Positions 6,635-13,378 of a DNA stretch of 29,526 nt are shown here, in pieces; the first letter of the stretch is position 1, and each line of letters begins with the position of its first letter. The stretch covers positions 1 to 29,526 of IMG/VR virus record IMGVR_UViG_3300020053_000594; one strand, written 5' to 3'. Made by a program: the position numbers and the translations under genes. Below the pieces are notes generated by a model. That model made no database searches. It had not been told where the DNA came from and saw only the letters and a program-made list of their open reading frames with translations. Source of the DNA: a virus.

Positions 6635-7604
6635 ATTTTGCGACCATACATTTGCATTGTTTGATCACGAGTTTGCTGATCATGCAAGTCATATGTGTAT
6701 GATTAAAGATCATGCACGATGTATGGGTTTCTTTGAACAGATTAAAAAGTATTGTAAAGGTAAGCGTGTAGTTGACTTTGGCGCCGGAACAGGAGTACTA
6801 GGTGTTTATGCATCTATGTGTGGTGCTACTGAAGTATGGTTTGTAGAGAACCAAATTAACTTACATGAAACTATTCACCAAGTGTGTGAAGCAAATAATA
6901 TTACTAATTTTAAAATAATTGATGATGTAAATGCATTGCCTACACACTACTTTGATGTTTGTTTAAGTGAAACACTCGGAGATGTTGGTATTGAAAGAAA
7001 CTTTACTAGAATCTTCAGCGACCTTATTGCTCGCAATCCTGGGTGTATTGCTATTCCAGATAATATTAATTTATACTATAGCACGTTATATCTAGATGAA
7101 GTTGATAAAGAACTAGAATATATTAAAAAGTTTCCGGTCAATCTTAAAATAGATATGCTTTATCCATTGCCTGGATTAAGACCTACTAGACTAGATAGTA
7201 AAAACTTAGAGTATCAAACGGAATTGTTTAGTTTAAATTTAAAAGATTATCCTAAGGTACCAGATCTTAGAAAAATTATAGAAGTTCCTAGACCATCCGG
7301 ACATAACTTTATGGTATTTCATTGGAAGGCATTTTGTGAAGGTAAAGAATTTGTAAGCAATACTCCAGAAAGAACTTCTAATAATTTTAATCATTGGTGT
7401 CAATTAGGATTCCATATCCCTAAAGATAAAACGTTAGGGGTTAAGTACGATATTCAACAAGGTCCGTTTGTATTATGTGGAAATCCACATACAGATTTTA
7501 TTAACAATCCTAGAGAATATGACGAGAAGTATTATGTTCCTAGTCCAGATCAATTTGTACAAGAACCAACAAAGAACAATAGTGTAATCAAATGGACTCT
7601 ATAA
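6627..7604 (+). CDS. PRMT-like SAM-dependent methyltransferase
   Basis: This gene encodes 325 residues, starting at GTG 6627 with 8 nt overlap into clpP and no clear ribosome binding site. The order of motifs follows protein arginine methyltransferases. It has [15 protein letters not shown] (25-39, as in the M-L-x-D-x-x-R start of PRMTs), then motif [16 protein letters not shown] (48-62), then VWFVE (about 70-74, with the acidic ribose-binding residue). Next comes [12 protein letters not shown] (114-125), which corresponds to the double-E loop with Glu115 and Glu123. A late [14 protein letters not shown] (254-267) corresponds to the THW loop plus beta-barrel strand. In PRMTs the two glutamates hold the arginine guanidinium. 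The protein may therefore methylate arginines on host or phage proteins. It could instead be a related methyltransferase with another substrate. PRMT-type enzymes are uncommon in bacteria. Confidence 0.75.
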   Translation: MDKFCDHTFALFDHEFADHASHMCMIKDHARCMGFFEQIKKYCKGKRVVDFGAGTGVLGVYASMCGATEVWFVENQINLHETIHQVCEANNITNFKIIDDVNALPTHYFDVCLSETLGDVGIERNFTRIFSDLIARNPGCIAIPDNINLYYSTLYLDEVDKELEYIKKFPVNLKIDMLYPLPGLRPTRLDSKNLEYQTELFSLNLKDYPKVPDLRKIIEVPRPSGHNFMVFHWKAFCEGKEFVSNTPERTSNNFNHWCQLGFHIPKDKTLGVKYDIQQGPFVLCGNPHTDFINNPREYDEKYYVPSPDQFVQEPTKNNSVIKWTL

Positions 7605-8431
7605 TCGATTTTAATGGAAGTAAAAACTTAGCCGAACTTAGTCCTGCACATAAAAAAGGATTACATGATCTCGTAGACTTTCACGAATATATAAAGTACT
7701 GTCATGAGTATAAAAACAAAGAAAATTTTACCTGTGGTCCATTTCAAAACAGTATTGAATGGGAATTGTTAGGTGATAATGGTACAACATACTATATTAA
7801 TGAATATGGATTTAGAGGCGAATGGCCTGTTTTCAAAAAAGACAAAAAGATTGCAGTGTTTGGAGACAGTTGCACATTTGGCGTAGGTGTAGACCAAGAT
7901 GATATTTACACTAAAAAGTTAGAAAAATATTTTCCAGACCATGCTATTTTTAATTTTGGCATGGTTGGCAGTAGTATAGACAATATTGTAAAATGTTACA
8001 GTGTTGCAGAAAGATTAATAGGATTTGACAAAGCATTATTTTTCTTGCCAGACTACAGTAGATTTTGTTGGCCTAAGTACGACAATGAATGGAAACACTC
8101 TAATATAATTCTTGGGCCAGGACTTGATGTAAGCAATAAAGATCATATGGAATATATTCGAAACTATTGGGACGAACTAGAAGTACATAGAGCAATAAAT
8201 TATTTAAATTGGCTAAATGATATATCAAATATCAATGACAGTATTATTAGCGTTTGGAGTTGGAGTAGAGCAACAAACGACATTATAAGACAAGTACTAC
8301 CAAAAGAATCGGTTGCATTAATTGATCCAGAACAAGTTGAAATTGATCACGCAAGAGATCATCAACATCCAGGTCCAAAAAGTCATGAAGCGATTGCAGA
8401 TTATTGGTGGGAACAGTTAGTTTTATCTTAA
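7592..8431 (+). CDS. SGNH/GDSL-family hydrolase
   Basis: This gene encodes 279 residues from ATG 7592, overlapping the methyltransferase by 13 nt. The SGNH blocks appear in order after an N-terminal extension of about 85 residues. Block I is KIAVFGDSCTFGVGV with nucleophile Ser93, and block II is IFNFGMVGSSIDNI with the oxyanion Gly near 123. The block V pair is D256-x-x-H259 in ARDHQHPGPKSH, where the catalytic His and Asp are expected. Members of this superfamily are esterases, lipases or carbohydrate deacetylases. In phages they often trim acetyl groups from glycans or serve within structural proteins. There is no signal peptide, so it works inside the cell or is packed in the particle. 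The substrate is not evident. Confidence 0.75.
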   Translation: MDSIIDFNGSKNLAELSPAHKKGLHDLVDFHEYIKYCHEYKNKENFTCGPFQNSIEWELLGDNGTTYYINEYGFRGEWPVFKKDKKIAVFGDSCTFGVGVDQDDIYTKKLEKYFPDHAIFNFGMVGSSIDNIVKCYSVAERLIGFDKALFFLPDYSRFCWPKYDNEWKHSNIILGPGLDVSNKDHMEYIRNYWDELEVHRAINYLNWLNDISNINDSIISVWSWSRATNDIIRQVLPKESVALIDPEQVEIDHARDHQHPGPKSHEAIADYWWEQLVLS

Positions 8432-8443
8432 TTGGAGATTATA

Positions 8444-8590
8444 ATGAGTGGTAAAGGTGATAAAAGGAGAAAAGGTGCAGATGACAACAAATACAGAGAC
8501 GGCTGGGATCGAATCTTTGGAAACAAAGATCGCCGAAATGAAGGGGATTCCAAAACTGGAAGACCTACAGATGATTCTAAAAGAAAATAA
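8444..8590 (+). CDS. 48-residue basic phage protein (MSGKGDKRR type)
   Basis: The frame starts at ATG 8444 with GGAGAT (8435-8440) a few bases upstream and stops at TAA 8588-8590. The product is MSGKGDKRRKGADDNKYRDG and then WDRIFGNKDRR with a charged tail. It matches a recurring small phage protein pattern, (G)KG-x-x-RRx at the N-terminus followed by W/Y-D-x-IFGxK; its role is unknown. It is chosen over the other open frame in this stretch because it has the ribosome binding site and the recognisable pattern. The next gene begins 20 bases before its end, in another frame. High Lys, Arg and Asp content suggests a disordered protein that may bind nucleic acid or a partner. Confidence 0.6.
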   Translation: MSGKGDKRRKGADDNKYRDGWDRIFGNKDRRNEGDSKTGRPTDDSKRK

Positions 8591-8801
8591 AGTAAAAGTA
8601 ACATTTACGAAACTTGACGGTGATGAACGAATTATGGATTGTACTAAATCTTTTGATATTATACCTCAAGAACATCATCCAAAAACAGACAAGCAACCTA
8701 AAGAAGGAACTGTAACTGTTTGGGACGTAAATGCAAATGGTTGGCGTTCATTTAAGTATGATCGTGTCAAATCTATTGAGGTATTAAAAGTAGAGGAATA
8801 A
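8571..8801 (+). CDS. DUF2693-type SH3 beta-barrel phage protein
   Basis: I place the start at ATG 8571, giving 76 residues. The sequence from there (MILKENKVKVTFTKLDGDE, then RIMDCTKSFDIIPQ) fits the small Sm/SH3-like phage family with L-R/K-E-x-x-V-x-V-x-F-T-K-x-D-G, a later C-T, and the ending VTVWDVNANGWRSFKYDRVKSIE. The frame is open further upstream to 8448. That part (with MTTNTETAG at 8481) lacks the family pattern and lies opposite the better-supported gene at 8444. GGAAG (8557-8561) upstream of 8571 can serve as a ribosome binding site. Family function is unknown; the fold often binds nucleic acid or acts as an assembly factor. The 8481 start cannot be fully excluded. Confidence 0.68.
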   Translation: MILKENKVKVTFTKLDGDERIMDCTKSFDIIPQEHHPKTDKQPKEGTVTVWDVNANGWRSFKYDRVKSIEVLKVEE

Positions 8802-8809
8802 TTAAAATT

Positions 8810-9376
8810 ATGCATCACCAAACAGATACATTACATGAAAGCGAGTATTTTCAAATATTTCCAACGTGTATTGGAATGTACAAATTGGACGGCTATCATC
8901 CTGCAGAAGAAAAGAAAGTTAAAGGACTTATTGAAAAAGATCAGCCTGAAACTAAAAACTTCTTAGATGATAATCGATTGCTTATACTTAAAGGACATAT
9001 TAATGATTGCATCAAAGCATATTCGAACGAGTACGGTGTTAATTATTATGAAATAAAAGATTCGTGGTACGTAAAGGTACCGAACGGACAATCAATTGAT
9101 CCTATAGCATATCCGGAAGAAACTTATATTGGTTATTATTTCCCAAATGCACACGATCAAGGTTCTAGTTTATTTCTAGATAGTCCTTATGATACAATCT
9201 ATCAAGTTCCAAAAGAGAAAAGTGTCAGTGTTTATACAGCAAGAAACGAAAAGATCATTATTGATAAAAATCGTTTAGTTATGACTCCGGCACACTTGAC
9301 TAGGTATTTTACCAAAAATACTAAAGAAGATATGGACATGATTGTATTCAATGTTAAGCCTTGTAGAATTGGTTAA
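8810..9376 (+). CDS. Degenerate relative of 2OG-Fe(II) oxygenases, probably non-catalytic
   Basis: This gene encodes 188 residues. The layout follows the PF13759-type oxygenases of this window: an N-terminal FPTCIGMYKLD, helices, then SWYVKVPNGQSIDPIAYPEE followed by TYIGYYF (85-111), then a late TPAHLTRYFTKNTKEDMDM with IVFNVK (159-183). At the place where the active relatives have the metal element HxHP (H136/H138 in the gene at 3903, H105/H107 in the gene at 19713), this protein reads I-A-Y-P (99-102). The distal His and Arg are also not in place. It has therefore probably lost iron binding and kept the jelly-roll fold, as a binding or structural protein. The relation is inferred from motif order only, and a different beta-barrel family is possible. 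Confidence 0.5.
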   Translation: MHHQTDTLHESEYFQIFPTCIGMYKLDGYHPAEEKKVKGLIEKDQPETKNFLDDNRLLILKGHINDCIKAYSNEYGVNYYEIKDSWYVKVPNGQSIDPIAYPEETYIGYYFPNAHDQGSSLFLDSPYDTIYQVPKEKSVSVYTARNEKIIIDKNRLVMTPAHLTRYFTKNTKEDMDMIVFNVKPCRIG

Positions 9377-9384
9377 CCACAAGG

Positions 9385-9413
9385 TTGACTTTAAGATTAA
9401 ATTCTAGTATAAT
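9385..9413 (+). promoter_or_regulatory. Strong sigma70-type promoter of the winged-helix gene
   Basis: TTGACT (9385-9390), a 17-bp spacer and a perfect TATAAT (9408-9413) are present. Transcription should start at about 9420, immediately before the hairpin at 9421-9446. Confidence 0.85.
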
Positions 9414-9420
9414 ATATTTG

Positions 9421-9446
9421 TTGAGTGAGAGAAGTTTCTCGTTCAA
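9421..9446 (+). promoter_or_regulatory. 5'-terminal mRNA hairpin
   Basis: TTGAGTGAGA (9421-9430), loop GAAGTT, and TCTCGTTCAA (9437-9446) can form a 10-bp stem with two G-U pairs. It would sit at the very 5' end of the transcript. Such hairpins shield mRNA from RNase E and RppH, so a stabilising role is likely. A protein-binding site for autoregulation is the alternative. Confidence 0.55.
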
Positions 9447-9480
9447 TCTTTGAGTAAATTGTTAAAATAAGGAGAAGTCA

Positions 9481-9756
9481 ATGACTACTAAAACAACTAC
9501 AATTCAAGAAAGAGTACTAACTGCCCTAGAAAATGGTAGAGGACTAACAGCGTCTGAAATCAAAGGCAAATTTGGTGCAGGTAACCCAGGTGCAGTAATT
9601 CAAGCACTACGCTTTGCTGGTCATCCAGTGTTTCTAAACACTAGAAAGAACAACAAAGGACAAATGGTATCACGTTACGTAATGGGTACTAAGGCTCCAA
9701 GAAAAGTAATTGGTGCTGGTTACAAAGCACTTGCAAAAGGTTTATTAGACAACTAA
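9481..9756 (+). CDS. Small basic winged-helix DNA-binding protein
   Basis: This gene encodes 91 residues with AAGGAGA (9468-9474) upstream. Residues about 8-70 look like a winged helix: QERVLTALENGRGLTASEIKGKF and NPGAVIQALRFAGHPV form the helices with the recognition helix at GAVIQALRFAG. FLNTRKNNKGQMVSRYVMG forms the wing hairpin. The tail (TKAPRKVIGAGYKALAKGLL) is basic. This is the arrangement of small phage and archaeal-type winged-helix regulators. The gene is a complete transcription unit on its own, with a near-perfect promoter, a 5' hairpin, a strong ribosome binding site and a strong terminator. It should be made in large amounts, as expected for an abundant DNA-coating protein or a global regulator. 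No partner gene is linked to it. Confidence 0.72.
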   Translation: MTTKTTTIQERVLTALENGRGLTASEIKGKFGAGNPGAVIQALRFAGHPVFLNTRKNNKGQMVSRYVMGTKAPRKVIGAGYKALAKGLLDN

Positions 9757-9780
9757 TAACTTAGGCATTTTTTTCTTTCA

Positions 9781-9811
9781 AAATAGGCGGCTTTATGTCG
9801 CCTATTTTTTT
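9781..9811 (+). terminator. Rho-independent terminator of the winged-helix gene
   Basis: A 9-bp perfect stem AAATAGGCG (9781-9789) and CGCCTATTT (9799-9807) with a 9-base loop is followed directly by further T residues. It is a textbook intrinsic terminator 25 bases after the stop codon. Confidence 0.88.
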
Positions 9812-9835
9812 CTCTACCAAATCGTCAAATAACAG

Positions 9836-9864
9836 TTGACTTCTAAAGCATAATTAGTTATAAT
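9836..9864 (+). promoter_or_regulatory. Strong sigma70-type promoter for the tRNA and following genes
   Basis: TTGACT (9836-9841), a 17-bp spacer and TATAAT (9859-9864) are present. The predicted start is near 9871, about 11 nt before the tRNA. No terminator follows the tRNA, so the transcript probably continues into the small genes from 9986. Confidence 0.82.
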
Positions 9865-9881
9865 AGTAACATACGTATTAC

Positions 9882-9958
9882 GCACTCGTAGTTCAGTTGG
9901 ATAGAACGCAGGTTTGCGGAACCTGAGGCCAGGAGTTCGAATCTCTTCGAGTGCGCCA
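9882..9958 (+). tRNA. tRNA-Arg (anticodon GCG), CCA encoded
   Basis: A complete 77-nt cloverleaf is visible. The acceptor stem is GCACTCG (9882-9888) with CGAGTGC (9948-9954), the D arm is GTTC-GAAC, and the anticodon stem is CAGGT-ACCTG. The seven-base loop is TTGCGGA, so the anticodon is GCG (9916-9918). The T arm is AGGAG-TTCGAAT-CTCTT, followed by discriminator G and an encoded CCA. The D loop carries A20 and the anticodon has C35, both arginine identity elements. GCG reads CGC and, by wobble, CGU. Bacteria normally use ACG (edited to ICG) for these codons, so G34 is unusual and would avoid the need for the TadA deaminase. The tRNA has its own promoter. Confidence 0.93.
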
Positions 9959-9985
9959 AAAAGTTTATTAGCATAGGTGACAGTT

Positions 9986-10174
9986 ATGACATACCCCAAA
10001 AAGACAGGTGAACACTCTTGGACAGTCCGAGTTCAAGAAGATGGTAAAACAAAAGAATTGTATTTAGAACTTCCCCCAGAAGCATTGTCCCAAGTGGGTT
10101 GGGACATTGGTGATACAGTACTCTGGGAAGAACTTGATAACGGCAATTGGAGTATAAGGAAGAAAGATGTTTAA
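9986..10174 (+). CDS. AbrB/MazE-like small DNA-binding protein
   Basis: This gene encodes 62 residues from ATG 9986; a GTG at 9977 is also in frame. The product follows the swapped-hairpin AbrB/SpoVT style seen in short phage proteins. It opens with W-x-V-x-V-x-E-D-G (SWTVRVQEDGKT), followed by ELYLELPPEALSQVGWDIGD. It ends with TVLWEELDNGNWSIRKK. The L-P-x-x-L/A-x-x-x-G-W-x-x-G-D-x-x-x-W segment is the key pattern. Members bind DNA as dimers or act as antitoxins, but no toxin-like gene is adjacent. It follows the tRNA by 27 bases and overlaps the next gene by 8 nt, so it is part of the tRNA transcript. Confidence 0.65.
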   Translation: MTYPKKTGEHSWTVRVQEDGKTKELYLELPPEALSQVGWDIGDTVLWEELDNGNWSIRKKDV

Positions 10175-10475
10175 ATCAGATACAATGTATACAAATCGTT
10201 ATTCAGATTCCTATATGTGGGAAGCAGTTAACGAGAACACATATAAATTTGTTATGGACGACAAAGTAATGAAGTGGTGTAGATTCGGTGCTCACAAAGG
10301 TCAAGACAATGTAGACACTTCTAACTTGGGGATGTTTGATCCAAGCGGCGGTCCGTATGTATGTTTAGGTATGGAAATTGATGGCAAACCTATTACACGA
10401 ATCTACTCAGAGACTGGTGCATTTTATGTCGAGTGTAAAGATTTTGTTCAACCAGGACAGGATTGTCAAGTATGA
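10167..10475 (+). CDS. Phage protein of unknown function
   Basis: This gene encodes 102 residues from ATG 10167, overlapping the AbrB-like gene by 8 nt and ending in ATGA with the next. The product is soluble and contains KFVMDDKVMKWCRFGAHKGQDN (about 27-48), DPSGGPYVCLGMEIDGKPITRIY and GAFYVECKDFV. Four cysteines are spread along it (38, 66, 90, 100) without a zinc-finger spacing. It has the look of small conserved proteins in marine T4-like phages, but I cannot name a family. Confidence 0.6.
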   Translation: MFKSDTMYTNRYSDSYMWEAVNENTYKFVMDDKVMKWCRFGAHKGQDNVDTSNLGMFDPSGGPYVCLGMEIDGKPITRIYSETGAFYVECKDFVQPGQDCQV

Positions 10476-10852
10476 AAATTGGACTTAGCCTGTCACGTTG
10501 TATGCGTGATATTTTAGAAGAACGTGTATACATCGACGATGTGTTAGTAATTGTTGCCCGCACAGATGTAGATCCTAACAATGACAGCCACTGGAAACAG
10601 ATTTGGGAAGGTTATTTGCACGGTGGCCTAAGCAATCCTGAATGGGCAGGCCTAGAAGATCACGAACAAGAGATGCGTGAAATTCTAATTGACTTGTATG
10701 AAGATGGCAAACTGCATCAGCCTCGTCAGTTTGGTGCTCATCCTCGACGTATGCCTTACTATTGGCTAGAGTGCTTTGTACCTGAAAACGAAATGACTCC
10801 TGCACAGCAAAAAGCATGGGACAATTATAAATTGATTACGGAGTTATCATGA
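10472..10852 (+). CDS. Conserved-type phage protein of unknown function
   Basis: This gene encodes 126 residues. The ATG at 10472 overlaps the previous stop (ATGA) and is preferred to an alternative codon at 10463. The sequence MKIGLSLSRCMRDILEE, then DDVLVIVARTDVDPNNDSHW, then EDGKLHQPRQFGAHPRRMPYY and WLECFVP is a pattern I associate with small proteins of T4-like and other marine phages. Its invariant-looking HQPRQFGAHP segment is notable. No function is known to me. It ends in a TCATGA overlap with the next gene, so four genes here form an unbroken coupled series. Confidence 0.68.
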   Translation: MKIGLSLSRCMRDILEERVYIDDVLVIVARTDVDPNNDSHWKQIWEGYLHGGLSNPEWAGLEDHEQEMREILIDLYEDGKLHQPRQFGAHPRRMPYYWLECFVPENEMTPAQQKAWDNYKLITELS

Positions 10853-11046
10853 CATTACCAATTGAACGCACAAATGCGGTGCTAAATGTAGAACGATTCC
10901 TAATGGACTTGCGAGATCCTAAGAAGTATCCACGGGTACCGCGAGCAGTTAGAGAAGAAGCAGGTAGGTTGTTAAGACACTACCCCTCCAAATACAATAT
11001 GGCATATATTAAAGACAGTTTCGAAGAGGTAGATTATGAAAATTAA
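10849..11046 (+). CDS. BPSL0761-like small protein
   Basis: This gene encodes 65 residues from ATG 10849, with a 4-nt overlap with the gene before and an 11-nt overlap with the one after. The sequence MTLPIERTNAVLNVERFLMD, then DPKKYPRVPRAVREEAGRLL and RHYPSKY follows the small BPSL0761-type family found in phages and proteobacteria: T-x-P-I/M-E-R-T at the start and V-P-x-x-x-R-x-x-A-x-x-L-L-R-H-Y-P in the middle. The family's function is unknown. It is predicted to be a helical, soluble protein. Confidence 0.7.
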   Translation: MTLPIERTNAVLNVERFLMDLRDPKKYPRVPRAVREEAGRLLRHYPSKYNMAYIKDSFEEVDYEN

Positions 11047-11638
11047 GATTGGACCATGTCCCAACAGATGGATGAGCAACATTCATACACGCTACATGAA
11101 CAAGAAATATGGCTACGTAGATTGGCCAGTGTATGGTTCAAGTAAAGGTTTAGGTCCAGGCAAATATCAACCGTTTAAAGAAGCGTTCTTGGAAAAACTG
11201 GAAGATATTTTGCAGACTATCTACAACTGCACTATTAATCTATTCCTTGACAGGAGAGTGCAAAAGGTAAAGGTACATATTGATCGTTGGGATACTTGGA
11301 GTATGGACTATACTCTTGCTCCTATTATCTTGCCCATGCTCAAGCAGTTGAAAGAAACCAAACATGGTGCTCCCTATGTTGATCCTAAGGATGTTCCTAA
11401 AGAACTACATCCTAAGAAGCAGACCAAGAAGCAAAAGGACAACGGCGAAACTGACAGCACACACTTTGAACGCTGGGACTGGGTGCTGGACGAAATGATA
11501 TACGCATTTGATTGTAAAGCAAACAAAGACGATGTGTATATGCGTTTTGAAGATAAAGAAGAAATGAAAGCAGAACAAGAACGTATTTCAAATGGCTTCC
11601 GACTTTTTGGCAAGTATTACGAAAGTTTGTGGGATTAG
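11036..11638 (+). CDS. Conserved-type phage protein of unknown function
   Basis: This gene encodes 200 residues from ATG 11036, overlapping the previous gene by 11 nt. The product has a basic N-terminus (MKIKIGPCPNRWMSNIHTRY), a central VKVHIDRWDTWSMDYTLAPI and a lysine-rich stretch (HPKKQTKKQKDNGETD). It then has HFERWDWVLDEMIYAFDCK, followed by an acidic helical tail ending GFRLFGKYYESLW. The central and late segments recur in hypothetical proteins of tailed phages, where I have seen no function assigned. The invariant-looking W-D-W-V-x-D-E-M-I-Y-A-F element may be an interaction surface. It ends this transcription block, and a new promoter follows at 11669. Confidence 0.65.
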   Translation: MKIKIGPCPNRWMSNIHTRYMNKKYGYVDWPVYGSSKGLGPGKYQPFKEAFLEKLEDILQTIYNCTINLFLDRRVQKVKVHIDRWDTWSMDYTLAPIILPMLKQLKETKHGAPYVDPKDVPKELHPKKQTKKQKDNGETDSTHFERWDWVLDEMIYAFDCKANKDDVYMRFEDKEEMKAEQERISNGFRLFGKYYESLWD

Positions 11639-11668
11639 AATATCGTTAGGATTTTGGTAAAAAATCGC

Positions 11669-11697
11669 TTGACCTTTTATGTAAATGATAGTATTAT
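11669..11697 (+). promoter_or_regulatory. sigma70-type promoter upstream of the ligase block
   Basis: TTGACC (11669-11674), a 17-bp spacer and TATTAT (11692-11697) lie in the 82-base gap before the gene at 11721. The start should be near 11704. Confidence 0.7.
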
Positions 11698-11720
11698 ATA
11701 TACAATAACAGAAAGGCGTT

Positions 11721-11984
11721 ATGATAGAAAAACAATTCAAGAAAGCAGTTATAGTAATAACAATACTATTAGTAGGACTATTCTTCGGACTAGTAACTAC
11801 GAGCAAGGCAGATGAAGTATTACCAAAGTCTAAGCCATTACACGTTAAAGTGCAAGGCTGGGCAGAACAAGAATGGAATGATATAAAACAGTATCAAACT
11901 AACTCTTGGGAAGATAGTAAGGCGCAACTGTCTAGAAATAAGGATCAACTTATTAGCATTTGGAATAAACTTACTAATAATTAG
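11721..11984 (+). CDS. Small exported or membrane-anchored protein
   Basis: This gene encodes 87 residues. Two lysines in the N-terminus (KQFKK) are followed by about 18 hydrophobic residues (AVIVITILLVGLFFGLVT) and TSKADE, where signal peptidase could cut. The remaining 55 residues are polar with several tryptophans (QGWAEQEWNDIK and NSWEDSKAQL) and are probably helical. Either a short periplasmic peptide or a single-pass inner-membrane protein is made. It shares the promoter at 11669 with the ligase gene, 17 bases downstream. It has no recognised family. A role at the envelope during infection is plausible but unproven. Confidence 0.6.
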   Translation: MIEKQFKKAVIVITILLVGLFFGLVTTSKADEVLPKSKPLHVKVQGWAEQEWNDIKQYQTNSWEDSKAQLSRNKDQLISIWNKLTNN

Positions 11985-12001
11985 GCCAAAGAGAGGGCAA
12001 C

Positions 12002-13309
12002 ATGAGAACACAACCACAAGACATTATCTTTAAATTAGAAGCAGACAACAGTCGCTTAGGCAAAGAAGCAATCCTAAAAGAAGCACATGATGAAGGACTT
12101 CCAGAGTTCTTTGAAGGCGTTACTATGGCACTTGATCCACTTGTTACATTTGGAGTAAAACAAGTTCCAGAGCGTAATAATGTTATTAGTGGGCAAGGAC
12201 TTGCTTGGCCTGTGTTTAAAGAACTAGCAGATAAACTTATTAACCGAGAACTAACTGGCCACGCGGCTCGTGATGCTATTGAACTAGCAATGGGAGTAGC
12301 AACTGATGAGCAATGGAATGGATTTTATCGTAGAATCCTTATTAAAGATTTACGATGCGGTGTAAGTGAAAAGACTGTAAACAAAGTAGTACCAGGTTGT
12401 GTTCCTGTGTTCACTTGTCAACTTGCACACGACAGCGCCAATCACGAAAAGAAGATGGTAGGCAAAAAACAAATCGAAGTTAAACTTGATGGTGTTAGAG
12501 TTCTTGCAGTATGTAAGAATGGTAAAGTAGAAACGTTTAGTCGTAATGGTAAACAGTTTCATAACTTTGGACACATCATTGAAGAAATTGAAACAGTATT
12601 AAAGAATAACCCTTCACCATATGATTTGGTATTAGACGGTGAAGTAATGAGTGCTAACTTCCAAGACCTTATGAAACAGGTACACAGAAAGAGTGGCGGC
12701 GATGCCACAGATGCAGTTCTGCATTTATTCGATATGTGCCCTTTGGATAAGTTTTTGGCAGGCGGTTGGGACAAGCCACAATCGTTTAGAAGTCAAGCAG
12801 TTAAGGCTTGGGCAGAACAGCACAGTAGCGTTTTAAAGCACGTACAAGCGTTGGACTGGGAAGATGTAGACCTAAGTACTCCTGAAGGTGAAAAACGCTT
12901 TGTAGACCTAAATAAAGCGGCTGTAGACGGTGGTTACGAAGGAGTTATGATTAAGGACACTGATGCTCCTTATGAATGTAAACGATCTCATGCATGGTTA
13001 AAGATGAAGCCATTTATTGAGGTAACATTGGAGGTTAAAGATGTCGAAGAAGGAACAGGTAGGAATATTGGTAAACTTGGTGCGCTCGTTTGTGAAGGAC
13101 TTGATGACGGAAGAAGTATCAAAGTTAATGTTGGCAGTGGGTTCAGTGATAGCGATCGTGATACTTACTGGACTGGGCGCAGTAGCCTTGTTGGAAATCT
13201 TGTTGAAGTAAGAGCAGATGCTATTACACAAAACCAAGACGGAACTTATAGTTTACGTTTTCCACGATTTAAAACGTTCAGGGGCTTTGAAGTTGGCGAA
13301 AAGATTTAG
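12002..13309 (+). CDS. ATP-dependent DNA ligase (T4 gp30 type)
   Basis: This gene encodes 435 residues from ATG 12002, with AGAGAGGG nine bases upstream of it. An N-terminal helical domain (about 1-135, including AARDAIELAMG and DLRCGVSEKTVNKVVP) precedes the nucleotidyltransferase core. Motif I is EVKLDGVR with Lys161 as the AMP-accepting residue. Motif III is FSRNGKQF, motif IV is GYEGVMIKD and motif V is WLKMKP. The C-terminal OB domain ends with SLRFPRFKTFRG. The layout and length fit T4 gene 30 and its relatives, which join nicks during phage replication and repair. All core residues are present. Its terminator overlaps the end of the coding region (13283-13318), so the last codons have a double role. 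Confidence 0.92.
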   Translation: MRTQPQDIIFKLEADNSRLGKEAILKEAHDEGLPEFFEGVTMALDPLVTFGVKQVPERNNVISGQGLAWPVFKELADKLINRELTGHAARDAIELAMGVATDEQWNGFYRRILIKDLRCGVSEKTVNKVVPGCVPVFTCQLAHDSANHEKKMVGKKQIEVKLDGVRVLAVCKNGKVETFSRNGKQFHNFGHIIEEIETVLKNNPSPYDLVLDGEVMSANFQDLMKQVHRKSGGDATDAVLHLFDMCPLDKFLAGGWDKPQSFRSQAVKAWAEQHSSVLKHVQALDWEDVDLSTPEGEKRFVDLNKAAVDGGYEGVMIKDTDAPYECKRSHAWLKMKPFIEVTLEVKDVEEGTGRNIGKLGALVCEGLDDGRSIKVNVGSGFSDSDRDTYWTGRSSLVGNLVEVRADAITQNQDGTYSLRFPRFKTFRGFEVGEKI

Positions 13310-13325
13310 TTCAAAGCCATTTTTA
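13283..13325 (+). terminator. Terminator overlapping the ligase stop codon
   Basis: GGCTTTGAA (13283-13291) and TTCAAAGCC (13310-13318) form a perfect 9-bp stem around an 18-base loop that contains the ligase stop codon, followed by ATTTTTA. The loop is long, so efficiency may be moderate. A ribosome finishing the ligase gene would cover the 5' arm. Confidence 0.6.
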
Positions 13326-13326
13326 C

Positions 13327-13354
13327 TTGACTTTTGTAAAAATTAATATATAAT
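13327..13354 (+). promoter_or_regulatory. sigma70-type promoter
   Basis: TTGACT (13327-13332), a 16-bp spacer and TATAAT (13349-13354) directly follow the ligase terminator. The start is predicted near 13361, followed within a few bases by CAGGAGAT (13366-13373) and ATG 13379, so the leader is very short. Confidence 0.75.
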
Positions 13355-13378
13355 ATACAAAACTTCAGGAGATTGAGA

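Noticed and set aside
8448-8570. Long frame from GTG 8448 as the start of the SH3-type protein
   Set aside because: The first 40 codons do not fit the family and they overlap a better supported small gene in another frame.
9882-9958. tRNA as an attachment site for integration
   Set aside because: No integrase gene and no repeated tRNA fragment are in the window; the tRNA is complete and has its own promoter.
9814-9999. 61-codon frame on the - strand across the tRNA
   Set aside because: It is the antisense of the tRNA gene and promoter region, has no ribosome binding site and no family pattern.
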